Assembly: GCA_902533625.1 (NCBI GenBank)
Contig: CACAMI010000005.1
Coordinates: 1 to 64,000, forward strand
DNA length: 64,000 bases
Origin: an uncultured Alphaproteobacteria bacterium
GTDB taxonomy: Bacteria > Pseudomonadota > Alphaproteobacteria > Rhodobacterales > Rhodobacteraceae
Direction: 5' to 3'
Below the pieces are notes generated by a model, which worked only from the letters and a program-made list of their open reading frames with translations, was not told where the DNA came from and did not search any database. Below are positions 16,990 to 25,630 of the stretch, piece after piece; the stretch's first letter is position 1, and each line of letters begins with the position of its first letter. The translations under genes were made by a program, and so were the position numbers.

Positions 16990-17712
16990 ATGGTTAAAAT
17001 AGTACGTTTGTATTCTGGAGTAACAATTGATTTATTACAACCCATCACATTGTCATCTACGAGCGCCCATTATCTTCAAAATGTAATGCGAAGAAAAAAG
17101 GGTGATAAGGTGATAGTTTTTGATGGGAAAAGTGGAGAGTATGAAGCAGAAATAAAATATATGTCCAGAGGCACTGTTACGTTAGAGCCAAAAAAGAAGT
17201 TAGCAGAAGTCTCTAGACCAACAGATATTTGGGTAGCATTTACGCCAATAAAGAAAATTGGTACACATTTTGTTATAGAAAAATGTACTGAAATTGGGGT
17301 TAGAAAGATTTTTCCTATATTTACTGAGCATTCAGAAAATAAGAATTTACGGATTGATAAGTGGAAGCTAAATTCTATAGAAGCTGTTGAACAGTGCGGA
17401 GGCAATTTTATTCCAGAAATAAGAGAAAATACTAGTCTTGGAGAGTTTGTAGATAATTTTCCAGAGGATCGAAAGTTGATTTTTTGCAATGAGGTTGTCA
17501 AAGAGCCGAACCTTAGAGAAATCTTCACCAAAGATAATTTTTCCAAGGCTTGTATCCTAATTGGCCCAGAGGGAGGATTCTCTGATAAGGAGAGGGAAAT
17601 GCTTTCCAGTCGAAAGAATGTTTATTCTGTTTCTTTGGGGGCGAGGATTCTCAGGGCTGAAACGGCTGTCACTGTCGCTTTAGCAGTTTGGCATTCACAT
17701 TTTTCCACCTAA
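16990..17712 (+). CDS. rsmE: 16S rRNA (uracil-1498-N3)-methyltransferase
   Basis: SPOUT-fold methyltransferase that methylates U1498 of 16S rRNA. The start is ATG 16990 with AAAAAGG 6 bp upstream, giving 240 residues; the longer open frame from 16906 would run back into ubiA and lacks family similarity. Visible motifs are the N-terminal PUA-like HYLQNVMRRKKGD, the IVEK-like FVIEKCTEIGVRKI segment, and the knot signature LIGPEGGFSDKE followed by SLGARILRAETAV near the C-terminus, which binds S-adenosylmethionine. Confidence 0.93.
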   Translation: MVKIVRLYSGVTIDLLQPITLSSTSAHYLQNVMRRKKGDKVIVFDGKSGEYEAEIKYMSRGTVTLEPKKKLAEVSRPTDIWVAFTPIKKIGTHFVIEKCTEIGVRKIFPIFTEHSENKNLRIDKWKLNSIEAVEQCGGNFIPEIRENTSLGEFVDNFPEDRKLIFCNEVVKEPNLREIFTKDNFSKACILIGPEGGFSDKEREMLSSRKNVYSVSLGARILRAETAVTVALAVWHSHFST

Positions 17713-17787
17713 GTAGCAAGTAATTTATATTTCTAAAATACTATAAAGTGGGATAAGGTTATCAGAAGTTAATTTGCGGAGAAATTC

Positions 17788-19158
17788 ATGTCTATTCCAC
17801 AATCAGCGGAGGGAACAGTTGAAAATTATTCTCAACTTGTACAGTTTCTTGAGGATGGCTGCAAAGTGCATACTGATTGGGGAATAGGTACTGAGCATGA
17901 AAAGTTTGGTTATGATAAGAAGAGTTTTTCTCCTTTACCCTATGAGGGTGAAACATCAATTTTTTCCATGTTATCTGGTCTGCGAGATACGTACGGTTGG
18001 GAAGAAGTTAGGGAGAATAAAAAATTAATTGGGTTAAAAAGAGGTGGTTCCAATATTAGTTTAGAACCTGGGGGTCAGCTAGAATTATCAGGGGCTATTT
18101 TTAAGAATGTTCATCAGACATGTAATGAAGTTTCGAATCATTTATCTGAAATTAAGATGATAGCTGATAATATTGGGGCCGGTTTTATTGGATTAGGTGC
18201 GTCTCCTGATTGGAGTGAAAATCAAATGCCGATGATGCCTAAAGGGAGATATGAGCTTATGACCCCATACATGGGTAAAGTAGGTGCCCATGGAAAAAAA
18301 ATGATGTATCGGACATGTACAGTACAAGTGAATTTGGATTATAGTTCAGAAAAAGATATGATAAGAAAAATGCAAGTTGGTGTTTCGTTACAACCAATAG
18401 CCACGTGCCTATTTGCTGCTTCACCATTTTTTGATGGAAAACCGAACGGTTATAAGAGTTGGAGATCAGCCATATGGCGAGATACCGATAAGAGCAGAAC
18501 TGGTATGGTTCCATTTGTATATGACGAAGGTTTTGGTTTTGAGAAATGGGTTGATTATGCTTTAGATGTGCCAATGTATTTTGTATATCGAGATGGCAAA
18601 TATTTTAATGCACTTGGAAAATCATTCAGAGATTTTCTAGAGGGTAAGCTTGATATTCTTATAGGACAAAAACCTAGTTTGAGTGATTGGGCAGATCACT
18701 TGACCACCATATTTACTGAAGTAAGGGTAAAAAATTTTATTGAAATGAGAGGAGCAGATGGGGGGCCTTGGGCATCGATATGTGCTCTTCCAGCTTTTTG
18801 GGTAGGTATAATGTACAATTCAGGAGCGTTAGACGAAATTTTAGATTTAACCAAGGACTGGTCGGATTTTGATAGAGAAAAACTAAATCAAGATGTTGCC
18901 AAGAAAGGATTTGAAGCGAATATTAGAGGTGTGCCAGTGTATAAGGTTTGCAAGAAAGTTTTGGAGATATCGAGGAGAGGACTTTTAGAGAGAGCAATAT
19001 CAAATTCTTCAGGTGGGCGTAGAGATGAGGCACATTTTTTAGATCCTTTATTTGAAATAGTTGAAGCAAGACAGACTCTCGCTGATAAACTCCTTGAAAA
19101 CTATTGGGGTCGGTGGGAAAAAGATTTACGTAGGATTTACCTTGAACATAGCTATTGA
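17788..19158 (+). CDS. gshA: Glutamate--cysteine ligase (plant/alphaproteobacterial type)
   Basis: ATP-dependent ligase for the first step of glutathione synthesis. The 456-residue protein belongs to the plant/alphaproteobacterial GCS class: GIGTEHEKFGY at about residues 32-42, then RGGSNISLEPGGQLELSG near 90-107, YRTCTVQVNLDY and MRGADGGPW. The start is ATG 17788 with GGAGA 7 bp upstream. The glutathione transferase at 22074 is a possible consumer of the product. gshB is not in the window. Confidence 0.95.
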   Translation: MSIPQSAEGTVENYSQLVQFLEDGCKVHTDWGIGTEHEKFGYDKKSFSPLPYEGETSIFSMLSGLRDTYGWEEVRENKKLIGLKRGGSNISLEPGGQLELSGAIFKNVHQTCNEVSNHLSEIKMIADNIGAGFIGLGASPDWSENQMPMMPKGRYELMTPYMGKVGAHGKKMMYRTCTVQVNLDYSSEKDMIRKMQVGVSLQPIATCLFAASPFFDGKPNGYKSWRSAIWRDTDKSRTGMVPFVYDEGFGFEKWVDYALDVPMYFVYRDGKYFNALGKSFRDFLEGKLDILIGQKPSLSDWADHLTTIFTEVRVKNFIEMRGADGGPWASICALPAFWVGIMYNSGALDEILDLTKDWSDFDREKLNQDVAKKGFEANIRGVPVYKVCKKVLEISRRGLLERAISNSSGGRRDEAHFLDPLFEIVEARQTLADKLLENYWGRWEKDLRRIYLEHSY

Positions 19159-19167
19159 AGGATAGAT

Positions 19168-19803
19168 TTATTCACCGATCTTTGGTTCTAAACCATTAAA
19201 AAGTCTAACAATATTTGCTCTATGCGAAACAAACATTCCAATAACAAGAAGTATCAAAACCCAAAAATTATTCTCTAGGCCAAGCGGGAAGGCTAGAATT
19301 AAAGTGAAGGAACTTGAAAAAAGGGAAGATAAGGAAGACCGCTTAAATAAAAATGCTAATATAAGCCAAATTAGGCCAGCATAGAAGAATAACCAAAAGT
19401 TTAATGCCATAATTATCCCTAAAAAAGTAGCCACACCCTTACCGCCTTTAAACTTATTAAATATTGGCAACAAGTGTCCTAGGAAGACAAAAATACTAGA
19501 AAATTGAGCCGCGGTAAGCCCAAGAAAACTATAAAATATATAAACTGCTAGGAATCCTTTAAACCCATCTAAAAAGAGTGTAAGAAACGCTGCAAATTTA
19601 TTTCCAGTTCTAAGCACATTTGTTGCGCCAATATTCCCAGAACCAATTTCTGACAAATTACCTAATTTGAATAACTTGGAGAATATTATTCCAAAAGGAA
19701 TAGAACCTAATAGGTAGCTGGCTACAGAAATCGAAAGAATCCATGGTAAAGCTTGATAAAATCCAGGTGCCGCCGCACCAATCCTAAGTAAGTCAGGGAG
19801 CAT
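19168..19803 (-). CDS. plsY: Glycerol-3-phosphate acyltransferase PlsY
   Basis: Inner-membrane enzyme that acylates glycerol-3-phosphate from acyl-phosphate to start phospholipid synthesis. The 211-residue protein has five or so membrane helices and the three conserved cytoplasmic motifs: GSIPFG at 33-38, GSGNIGATNVLR near 54-65 and KFKGGKGVAT near 117-126. The ATG shares one base with the stop of the upstream dihydroorotase-like gene, so pyrB, the pseudo-pyrC and plsY form one minus-strand operon. The common order continues into dprA; here it stops at gshA. Confidence 0.94.
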   Translation of the reverse strand: MLPDLLRIGAAAPGFYQALPWILSISVASYLLGSIPFGIIFSKLFKLGNLSEIGSGNIGATNVLRTGNKFAAFLTLFLDGFKGFLAVYIFYSFLGLTAAQFSSIFVFLGHLLPIFNKFKGGKGVATFLGIIMALNFWLFFYAGLIWLILAFLFKRSSLSSLFSSSFTLILAFPLGLENNFWVLILLVIGMFVSHRANIVRLFNGLEPKIGE

Positions 19804-21068
19804 TAATTATATCTCCGGAAAACTTCTTCTCCATTAACATATGTCATTAGGACACGTCCCTGCATGGTTTGCTCGTCAAAAGGTGTATTCTTCGACTTAG
19901 ACTTTAATTTAAATCTGTCAATTAAAAAAGGTTCATCAGGGTCAAATAAGACTAGATCTGCTGGGCTACCTTCTCTAATTCTACCAAATGGTGCTCCAAT
20001 TAAATTAGCAGGGTTTAAAGATAAGAATTTAAACAAAGTGGGCAAATTAAAGATCTTGTCTTTAGTTAATCTTAAAGCTGAGCAAAGAATTGTTTCTAGC
20101 CCAATGGCTCCAGGGGCAGCGGTTTCATATGGAAGTCTTTTACTTTCTTCATCTTGAGGTGTGTGAAAAGATCCAATTATATCTATAGTTCCATCCTTTA
20201 GGCCATTAATCACTGCTAACCTATCCTTTTCGGAGCGCAATGGTGGGGTAATTTTAAAGAATGTTCTATATGGACCTATGTCTAACTCATTTAAGGAAAT
20301 ATGATGAATAGATGTACCGGCAGAAATCCGGTCATTTGTTTTTTTGTATCTTTTAAGTGTTTCGACAGCTTCCTCAGTTGTTATTTGGTCTGCATGGTAT
20401 TTAACTTTTGTAAGAGAAGCAAGGGACAGATCTCTTTCAAGACCAATTTTCTCTGCCACAGTTGATACACTCGGTAATCCCAATTTTGAAGCAAAAGCAC
20501 CTGCTGTTGCCACTGAACCTTCGGATAAAGAATTTTCTTGCGGATGTCCTATTATGAAAAGATCTAATGCTTTAATATACTGCATGGTTTTCTGAAAATA
20601 TTTTGTATCATGAAAATAATTTAACCCTTCAGAAAAAGCTATTGCTCCAAGATCTTTCATAAAGCCAAGTTCACTCATTTCCTTTCCACAAAGATTTTTA
20701 CTCAGAGTTACCATTGGCAGTATTTTTACCTTTGCTGAATTTGAGGCTCTAGTCAAAAAAAACTCTAATATTTCTGGAGTATCTATTGGTGGAGAAGTAT
20801 CAGGGCGAGTCACAAGACATGTTACTCCACCTGCTGCGGCTGCCGCAGAAGCAGTCCTAAAACTCTCTTTATGTCTCTCTCCAGGCTCACAAATCTTTGG
20901 ACCTATATCGACTATTCCCGGTGCTAGACATGCACCTTTGCAATCAATTGATTCCCCTTTAATCGGTCCATCAATTTTTTCAATAATTCCATTATCTATA
21001 GTTAATGAACCCAAGGATTCCCGATTTGATTCTGGATCAATAATATGGACATTTTTAAATGTAATCAT
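19803..21068 (-). CDS. pyrC': Dihydroorotase-like protein (pseudo-dihydroorotase, PyrC'/PyrX type)
   Basis: A 421-residue amidohydrolase of the dihydroorotase family that has lost key active-site residues. The family motif DxHVHLREPG is here [10 protein letters not shown] at 54-63, so both zinc-binding histidines and the substrate arginine are replaced (G56, K58, C60). The later DHAPH motif is FHTPQ at 301-305, losing the catalytic aspartate. The fold-defining stretches [14 protein letters not shown] and LNPANLIG remain, and the gene is intact. It overlaps pyrB by 4 bp. In Pseudomonas a similar inactive PyrC' is a structural partner of PyrB; that role is the likeliest here. A functional pyrC should exist elsewhere. 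Confidence 0.88.
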   Translation of the reverse strand: MITFKNVHIIDPESNRESLGSLTIDNGIIEKIDGPIKGESIDCKGACLAPGIVDIGPKICEPGERHKESFRTASAAAAAGGVTCLVTRPDTSPPIDTPEILEFFLTRASNSAKVKILPMVTLSKNLCGKEMSELGFMKDLGAIAFSEGLNYFHDTKYFQKTMQYIKALDLFIIGHPQENSLSEGSVATAGAFASKLGLPSVSTVAEKIGLERDLSLASLTKVKYHADQITTEEAVETLKRYKKTNDRISAGTSIHHISLNELDIGPYRTFFKITPPLRSEKDRLAVINGLKDGTIDIIGSFHTPQDEESKRLPYETAAPGAIGLETILCSALRLTKDKIFNLPTLFKFLSLNPANLIGAPFGRIREGSPADLVLFDPDEPFLIDRFKLKSKSKNTPFDEQTMQGRVLMTYVNGEEVFRRYN

Positions 21069-21994
21069 TTATCAATAACTCGTGCAATTAAACTTTCTAT
21101 AACTGCCATTCTTATGGAGACGCCCATTTCAACTTGCTCTTGGATCGCTGATCGACTTAAGTCATCAGCCAACTCACTATCAATCTCCACACCCCTATTC
21201 ATTGGACCAGGATGAAGAATTATGGCATCTGATTTCGCTTGTGAAAGTTTTTCTTCATCTAATCCATAAAAATGAAAATATTCTCTTTCAGAAGGAACAT
21301 AACCACCATCCATTCTTTCCTTTTGTAGCCTCAACATCATGACTACGTCAGCGCCTTTTAGTCCTTCTCTCATATTATTAAATACCTCAACTCCAAATTC
21401 TTTAAAGCAGTCTGGTACCAGTGTTGCTGGACCTACAAGCCTAATAGAATTTCCTAATTTTCCAAACAGAAAAATATTTGATCTAGCTACTCGGCTATGG
21501 GCGATATCCCCACAAATTGTGACAGTAAGTCCACTAAGTTGGTTTTTTCTGCGGAGAACGGTCATAGCATCAAGCAAAGCTTGAGTTGGATGCTCATGCT
21601 TTCCGTCACCGGCGTTTATAACAGAGCAATCGATTTTTTCAGATAAAAGCTGTACTGCTCCCGAATAGGGATGCCTGATGACTATTAGATCAGGTTTCAT
21701 CGCATTTAAAGTTAGCGCGGTGTCAAACAGAGTTTCACCTTTTTTTATAGAACTATCTTTTACATTTATGCTAGTAACTAAGGCTCCTAACCTTTTTCCC
21801 GCAATTTCAAAACTTGTTTGGGTTCTAGTTGAGTTTTCAAAGAAAATATTAATTATATTGTAACCGTCAAGTGTTTGGGCGACACTTTTTCCAGATAGAT
21901 CTTGCTGTGTGAAACCTTTAGCTTTATCTAAAATTTCATAAATATCACTTGGCTCTAAAAACTCTATTCCCAGTAGATTCTTTTTAGCTATCAA
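21065..21994 (-). CDS. pyrB: Aspartate carbamoyltransferase catalytic subunit
   Basis: Condenses carbamoyl phosphate with aspartate, the committed step of pyrimidine synthesis. The 309-residue protein has the carbamoyl-phosphate site [12 protein letters not shown] near 51-62, the [12 protein letters not shown] segment and the C-terminal [11 protein letters not shown]. The start is TTG at 21994 (AAGGG about 10 bp upstream); there is no in-frame ATG before the conserved N-terminal helix. The stop overlaps the pseudo-dihydroorotase start. No pyrI-like regulatory subunit is present, consistent with a PyrB/PyrC' dodecamer. Confidence 0.95.
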   Translation of the reverse strand: MIAKKNLLGIEFLEPSDIYEILDKAKGFTQQDLSGKSVAQTLDGYNIINIFFENSTRTQTSFEIAGKRLGALVTSINVKDSSIKKGETLFDTALTLNAMKPDLIVIRHPYSGAVQLLSEKIDCSVINAGDGKHEHPTQALLDAMTVLRRKNQLSGLTVTICGDIAHSRVARSNIFLFGKLGNSIRLVGPATLVPDCFKEFGVEVFNNMREGLKGADVVMMLRLQKERMDGGYVPSEREYFHFYGLDEEKLSQAKSDAIILHPGPMNRGVEIDSELADDLSRSAIQEQVEMGVSIRMAVIESLIARVIDK

Positions 21995-22073
21995 TATCTT
22001 AATACCCTTGAAAAGTTCTCATAGGTATACTCGGAGTGATTGCTTCTATCAAGTGTTAAGGATATGATTAATC

Positions 22074-22700
22074 ATGGATAGGATAAAACCACTTCGAATA
22101 ATTGAAAATAGAGCCGCCCCGAATTGTAGGCGAGTAAGAATATTTTTGGCAGAAAAGGGAATAGAGATACCTTATGATCAAATTGATATAATGGCAGGAG
22201 ATCATTTCAAAACGGAATATAAAGAAAAAGTAGGTACTTACCGTGTTCCTGTGTTGGAGCTTTCTGACGGATCTTTTCTTACAGAAAGTATTGCTATATG
22301 CAGATTTTTTGAAATGGAAAAGCCCGAAATACCTCTTTTCGGAAGGACACAATTGGAAATATCTTTGGTAGAAATGTGGCAGCGTCGGATGGAGTTTGAA
22401 TTGCTGTGGCCAATCGCTTTTGTTTTGAGGCACGGCAATCCAAAAATGACAGTATTAGAGGATCAGTGCGAGGCATGGTCTGTAGCAAATAGACCCCGTG
22501 TTTTAGTTGGACTAGAAACATTAAATAAACAATTGACTCATAATCAGTTTATAGTTGGATCTAATTTTTCTGTAGCGGACATTACTGCAATAGTAGCAGT
22601 AAATTTCCTAAGAACAATTAGAGTTGAAATACCTGAGCATTTGGAATTTCTTTTAAATTGGAAAGCTACGGTTTCGCAACGGAGTAGTATAGGGGTTTAA
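22074..22700 (+). CDS. Glutathione S-transferase family protein
   Basis: A 208-residue two-domain GST. The thioredoxin-like N-terminal domain includes APNCRRVRIFLAEKGI, the cis-proline in YRVPVLEL, and the glutathione-binding SDGSFLTESIAICRF. The helical C-terminal domain follows with FIVGSNFSVADITAIV, the typical N-capping box. Whether C18 or a nearby residue is catalytic cannot be told. It is read in the same direction as the uracil-DNA glycosylase and moaB genes, 22 bp before the former. The physiological substrate is unknown. Confidence 0.88.
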   Translation: MDRIKPLRIIENRAAPNCRRVRIFLAEKGIEIPYDQIDIMAGDHFKTEYKEKVGTYRVPVLELSDGSFLTESIAICRFFEMEKPEIPLFGRTQLEISLVEMWQRRMEFELLWPIAFVLRHGNPKMTVLEDQCEAWSVANRPRVLVGLETLNKQLTHNQFIVGSNFSVADITAIVAVNFLRTIRVEIPEHLEFLLNWKATVSQRSSIGV

Positions 22701-22722
22701 ATATTTTTCTGAGGATCATCAC

Positions 22723-23508
22723 TTGAATAAAAAAATGGAATTAGAGAATCAGGTTGAAACCTTGAATCTTCTTATAGAATTTGGTGCTGATGAAGCTCAT
22801 GAAGGGAGTCCTATAAACCGATTTGATTCAACTTCAGACGAATATAAATTAGAGTCTTTTAATGTAAATCACAACAGGTCTATATTTCTAGACAAAATGA
22901 AAAGTAAAAGTTTTGATGCTACAAATAAATTAGATGAGCTATCTAAAAGGGTGAATAGTATAGAAGAATTGAGATTGATATTGGAGAAATGTGAAGATTT
23001 CAGCGCACCGAAAATTTCTAATAAAATGAATTTTTCTTTTGGAAATCAAGGGGCTAATGTTATGGTGCTGTGTGACCCTCCAGGGCGCGAAGAAATTTCC
23101 GAAAAAAATATTTTCTCTGGAGAAAGAGGTCTGATCTTCGATAAGATGTTTAAGGCGATCGGACTTTCTATAGAAGAAGAAAGTCTTTATGCAGTACCCA
23201 TTTTTCCATGGAGGTTGCCACCGAGTTTAGAAAATTCAGAACTTGATCTAGCCTTAATATATCCTTTTGTTTTAAAGCATCTTTCAATAATTAAACCAAA
23301 GATATTAGTTATAATGACTGAATTTTTTGAGAAGTTTAGAATATTGGCTAATGTTTCCAAAAGTGCAAATGAGGATCAATTTATTCCGGAGGCAACTAAG
23401 AATTTTACGATAGCTTCTCCTGGTAGATTAATTGACTTTCCTGACGAAAAAAAAACTGCTTGGGAAACTTTGAAGGAAATTAAAAGTTTGCTTGGACAGG
23501 GAAAATGA
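22723..23508 (+). CDS. Divergent uracil-DNA glycosylase superfamily protein (type 4-like)
   Basis: A 261-residue protein aligned by eye with alphaproteobacterial family-4 uracil-DNA glycosylases. It keeps the DPPGREE motif at 118-124, FSGERGLIFDKMFKAIGL at 131-148, PIFPWRLPP at 159-167 and the end SPGRLIDFPDEKKTAWETL. It has only two cysteines (C90, C117), whereas iron-sulfur family-4 enzymes use four, and the histidine expected just before P233 is serine. TTG 22723 is favoured by GAGGA 7 bp upstream. It overlaps moaB by 4 bp. Activity on uracil is doubtful. Confidence 0.72.
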   Translation: MNKKMELENQVETLNLLIEFGADEAHEGSPINRFDSTSDEYKLESFNVNHNRSIFLDKMKSKSFDATNKLDELSKRVNSIEELRLILEKCEDFSAPKISNKMNFSFGNQGANVMVLCDPPGREEISEKNIFSGERGLIFDKMFKAIGLSIEEESLYAVPIFPWRLPPSLENSELDLALIYPFVLKHLSIIKPKILVIMTEFFEKFRILANVSKSANEDQFIPEATKNFTIASPGRLIDFPDEKKTAWETLKEIKSLLGQGK

Positions 23509-24053
23509 CAAAATATTCATTAAATAAGGACAGGGAATTTATCTCACTCAAAATTGCTATTTTATGTATTTCCGATACGAGAAATATCAAGTCAGATAAG
23601 TCAGGCAGTTTCTTAAAAGACAGAATAATTTCTTCGGGTCACAACTGCTCTGATCATTTAGTTGTGAAAGATAATATCAATCAAATAAAAAATCAGCTTA
23701 TTAAGCTAGTAAATAGATCTGATGTTGATGTAGTGATTTCAACTGGAGGGACAGGCCTGACTGGTAAGGACGTTTCGGTTGAGGCTCATCGTCAGATTTA
23801 TGAAAAAGAGGTGGATGCCTTTGCTTCTGTTTTTTCGGCTGTATCTTTTAAGAAAATTGGTGCTTCTGCTATCCAATCTCGTGCTTGTGCTGGAATTTCG
23901 AATGGCAAGTTTTTGTTTGCTCTGCCAGGATCTCCATCTGCCTGCAAGGATGCATGGGATGAGATTTTGGTGACACAGTTAGATTATAGAAATAGACCAT
24001 GTAATCTAGTGGAGATATTGCCAAGATTAGACGAGCACAAAAAACGTAAATAA
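23505..24053 (+). CDS. moaB: Molybdenum cofactor biosynthesis protein MoaB
   Basis: MoaB/Mog-type molybdopterin-binding protein, expected to adenylylate molybdopterin before molybdenum insertion. The 182-residue protein has IAILCISDTRN near residue 16, the key ISTGGTGLTGKDVS motif near 82-95 and the FALPGSPSACKDAWDEIL segment near 145-162. Its ATG overlaps the stop of the glycosylase gene. It is separated from moaD-moaE by 7.5 kb. E. coli MoaB itself is dispensable, while alphaproteobacteria often use MoaB in place of MogA. Confidence 0.92.
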   Translation: MTKYSLNKDREFISLKIAILCISDTRNIKSDKSGSFLKDRIISSGHNCSDHLVVKDNINQIKNQLIKLVNRSDVDVVISTGGTGLTGKDVSVEAHRQIYEKEVDAFASVFSAVSFKKIGASAIQSRACAGISNGKFLFALPGSPSACKDAWDEILVTQLDYRNRPCNLVEILPRLDEHKKRK

Positions 24054-24142
24054 ATATATGAATTGTATTTAAATAGTATGGCCTTATCTTAAAAACTGAT
24101 TATTTTAGTAGTCAGCACTAAATTTTAACTTGGTAAAAAAAA

Positions 24143-25630
24143 TTGAATTATTTAAATAAGGGTCTTGTAAGTTTATTTCTTATATTTTTGACTTTTGGGC
24201 TTGTAGCGGTATCATTTTCTGTCCTTCGTTCGACCGTAAAGGAAGGGGCAGATAGGCCTAGTTTTAGAGGGAGTCAAGAGAGAACTTATGCAGTTCCAGT
24301 TTCAAAATTCACATCCACAAATTTTTTACCAAAGATAAGTTCCTACGGCGAAGTAGCGAGCTGGAACTCACTTGAGTTGCGGTCGTCTGTTGGTGGGAGA
24401 ATTGATTTTGTATCCGAAAATTTTAGAGATGGCGCTGTGGTTAATAAAGGTGAATTATTATATGTGATTGACCCAGTAGAGTTTCAAAATGATTTGGATT
24501 TTGCTAAGATAGGTTTAGAAGAACTTCAGGCGGAAAGAGAAAGTGCTGAGGCAAACCTGATTTTAGCAGAGAGTGAATTAAAATCCGCTGAAAAGCAACT
24601 AAGATTACGACAAGACAATTTTAATCGACAGGTCGAATTGTCAGAAAATGAAATTGTTACAAAAAGTGTAGTGGAAAATGCTGAACTAAATGTAGCTATT
24701 GCTGAACAAACGTTGCTTTCAAGAGAAAGCGCTCTTTCTCAAGCAAGTACCAGAAAAAAAATTTCTGAAATTGCATACCAAAAACAACTTCTTGTTGTTC
24801 AAAAAGCTGAGAGGCAGCTTAAAGAAACAGAATTCTATGCTCCTTTTAATGCTATAATTTCAAAAGTATCGGCTTTAAAGGGTAGATTGATAACGGTTGG
24901 AGAAAGGCTTGGCACTCTTATTGATCCACTAGCTCTCGAAGTTTCATTTCAAGTTTCAAATGCTGACTTTGACAAAATAATTGATGAAAATTTGGGCTTG
25001 GTTGGGCTACCAGTAAGTGTCAGTCTAGAATTTGAAAATAGGGACGTTCGAATAAATGGAAGAATAACTAGGATGGCGTCAGAAGTCATGGAAGGAGCGG
25101 CAGGAAAGAAAATTTTCGCGTCGTTGGAAACATCTTCAAATACAATCTTAAGGCCTGGTGATTTTGTAAAGGTTATCATTAAAGAGAAAGAGTTAATTTC
25201 AGTTTTTGTTGTGCCTGCATCTTCTGTTGATCCTAATAATAAAGTTTTGGTTTTAAATGATGAAGGAAGGCTTGACGAATTGGAAGTAAAATTAATTAGA
25301 AGGCAAGGAGATGAGCTGGTATTAAAGAATGTTCCCGAAGGAGTCGAATATGTCATTCGTAGGACCCCACAATTGGGAGCAGATCTTAGAATAGATCCTA
25401 TAAGGAAGGAAGATTTGAATAAAGCAATAGATTCAACTGGTAAAATAAAAAAGGTTGAAGAGGAATTTATTGAACTTGATGAAGAAAAGAGACAATTTTA
25501 TATCGAGAGAATAAAGAAAAACAAATGGATGCCCGATACGGCTAAGGATCGAATATTAAAGACGTTGGAAATGGAAAAAGTACCAAAAAAGTTAATTGAT
25601 AGATTGGAACAAAGAATGAAGGGTAGCTAA
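24143..25630 (+). CDS. RND efflux periplasmic adaptor (HlyD/MFP family)
   Basis: Periplasmic adaptor linking the RND pump at 25631 to an outer-membrane channel. The 495-residue protein starts with one membrane anchor (about residues 6-28), then a split biotinyl-lipoyl domain (SSVGGRIDFVSENFRDGAVV), a long coiled-coil hairpin around residues 115-225 rich in Leu, Glu and Lys, and beta-barrel domains. The last 50 residues form a charged helical tail (WMPDTAKDRILKTLE). The start is TTG 24143; no strong ribosome-binding site is visible. The next gene follows directly. No TolC-like gene is nearby. Confidence 0.88.
   Translation: MNYLNKGLVSLFLIFLTFGLVAVSFSVLRSTVKEGADRPSFRGSQERTYAVPVSKFTSTNFLPKISSYGEVASWNSLELRSSVGGRIDFVSENFRDGAVVNKGELLYVIDPVEFQNDLDFAKIGLEELQAERESAEANLILAESELKSAEKQLRLRQDNFNRQVELSENEIVTKSVVENAELNVAIAEQTLLSRESALSQASTRKKISEIAYQKQLLVVQKAERQLKETEFYAPFNAIISKVSALKGRLITVGERLGTLIDPLALEVSFQVSNADFDKIIDENLGLVGLPVSVSLEFENRDVRINGRITRMASEVMEGAAGKKIFASLETSSNTILRPGDFVKVIIKEKELISVFVVPASSVDPNNKVLVLNDEGRLDELEVKLIRRQGDELVLKNVPEGVEYVIRRTPQLGADLRIDPIRKEDLNKAIDSTGKIKKVEEEFIELDEEKRQFYIERIKKNKWMPDTAKDRILKTLEMEKVPKKLIDRLEQRMKGS

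Noticed and set aside
17076-17546. 156-codon open frame antisense to rsmE
   Set aside because: It is the reverse-strand shadow of a well-conserved gene and has no recognisable protein features.
22068-22433. 121-codon open frame antisense to the GST gene
   Set aside because: Shadow frame; the GST reading is strongly conserved.
24949-25356. 135-codon open frame antisense to the efflux adaptor
   Set aside because: Shadow of a clear HlyD-family gene with serine-rich filler typical of antisense frames.
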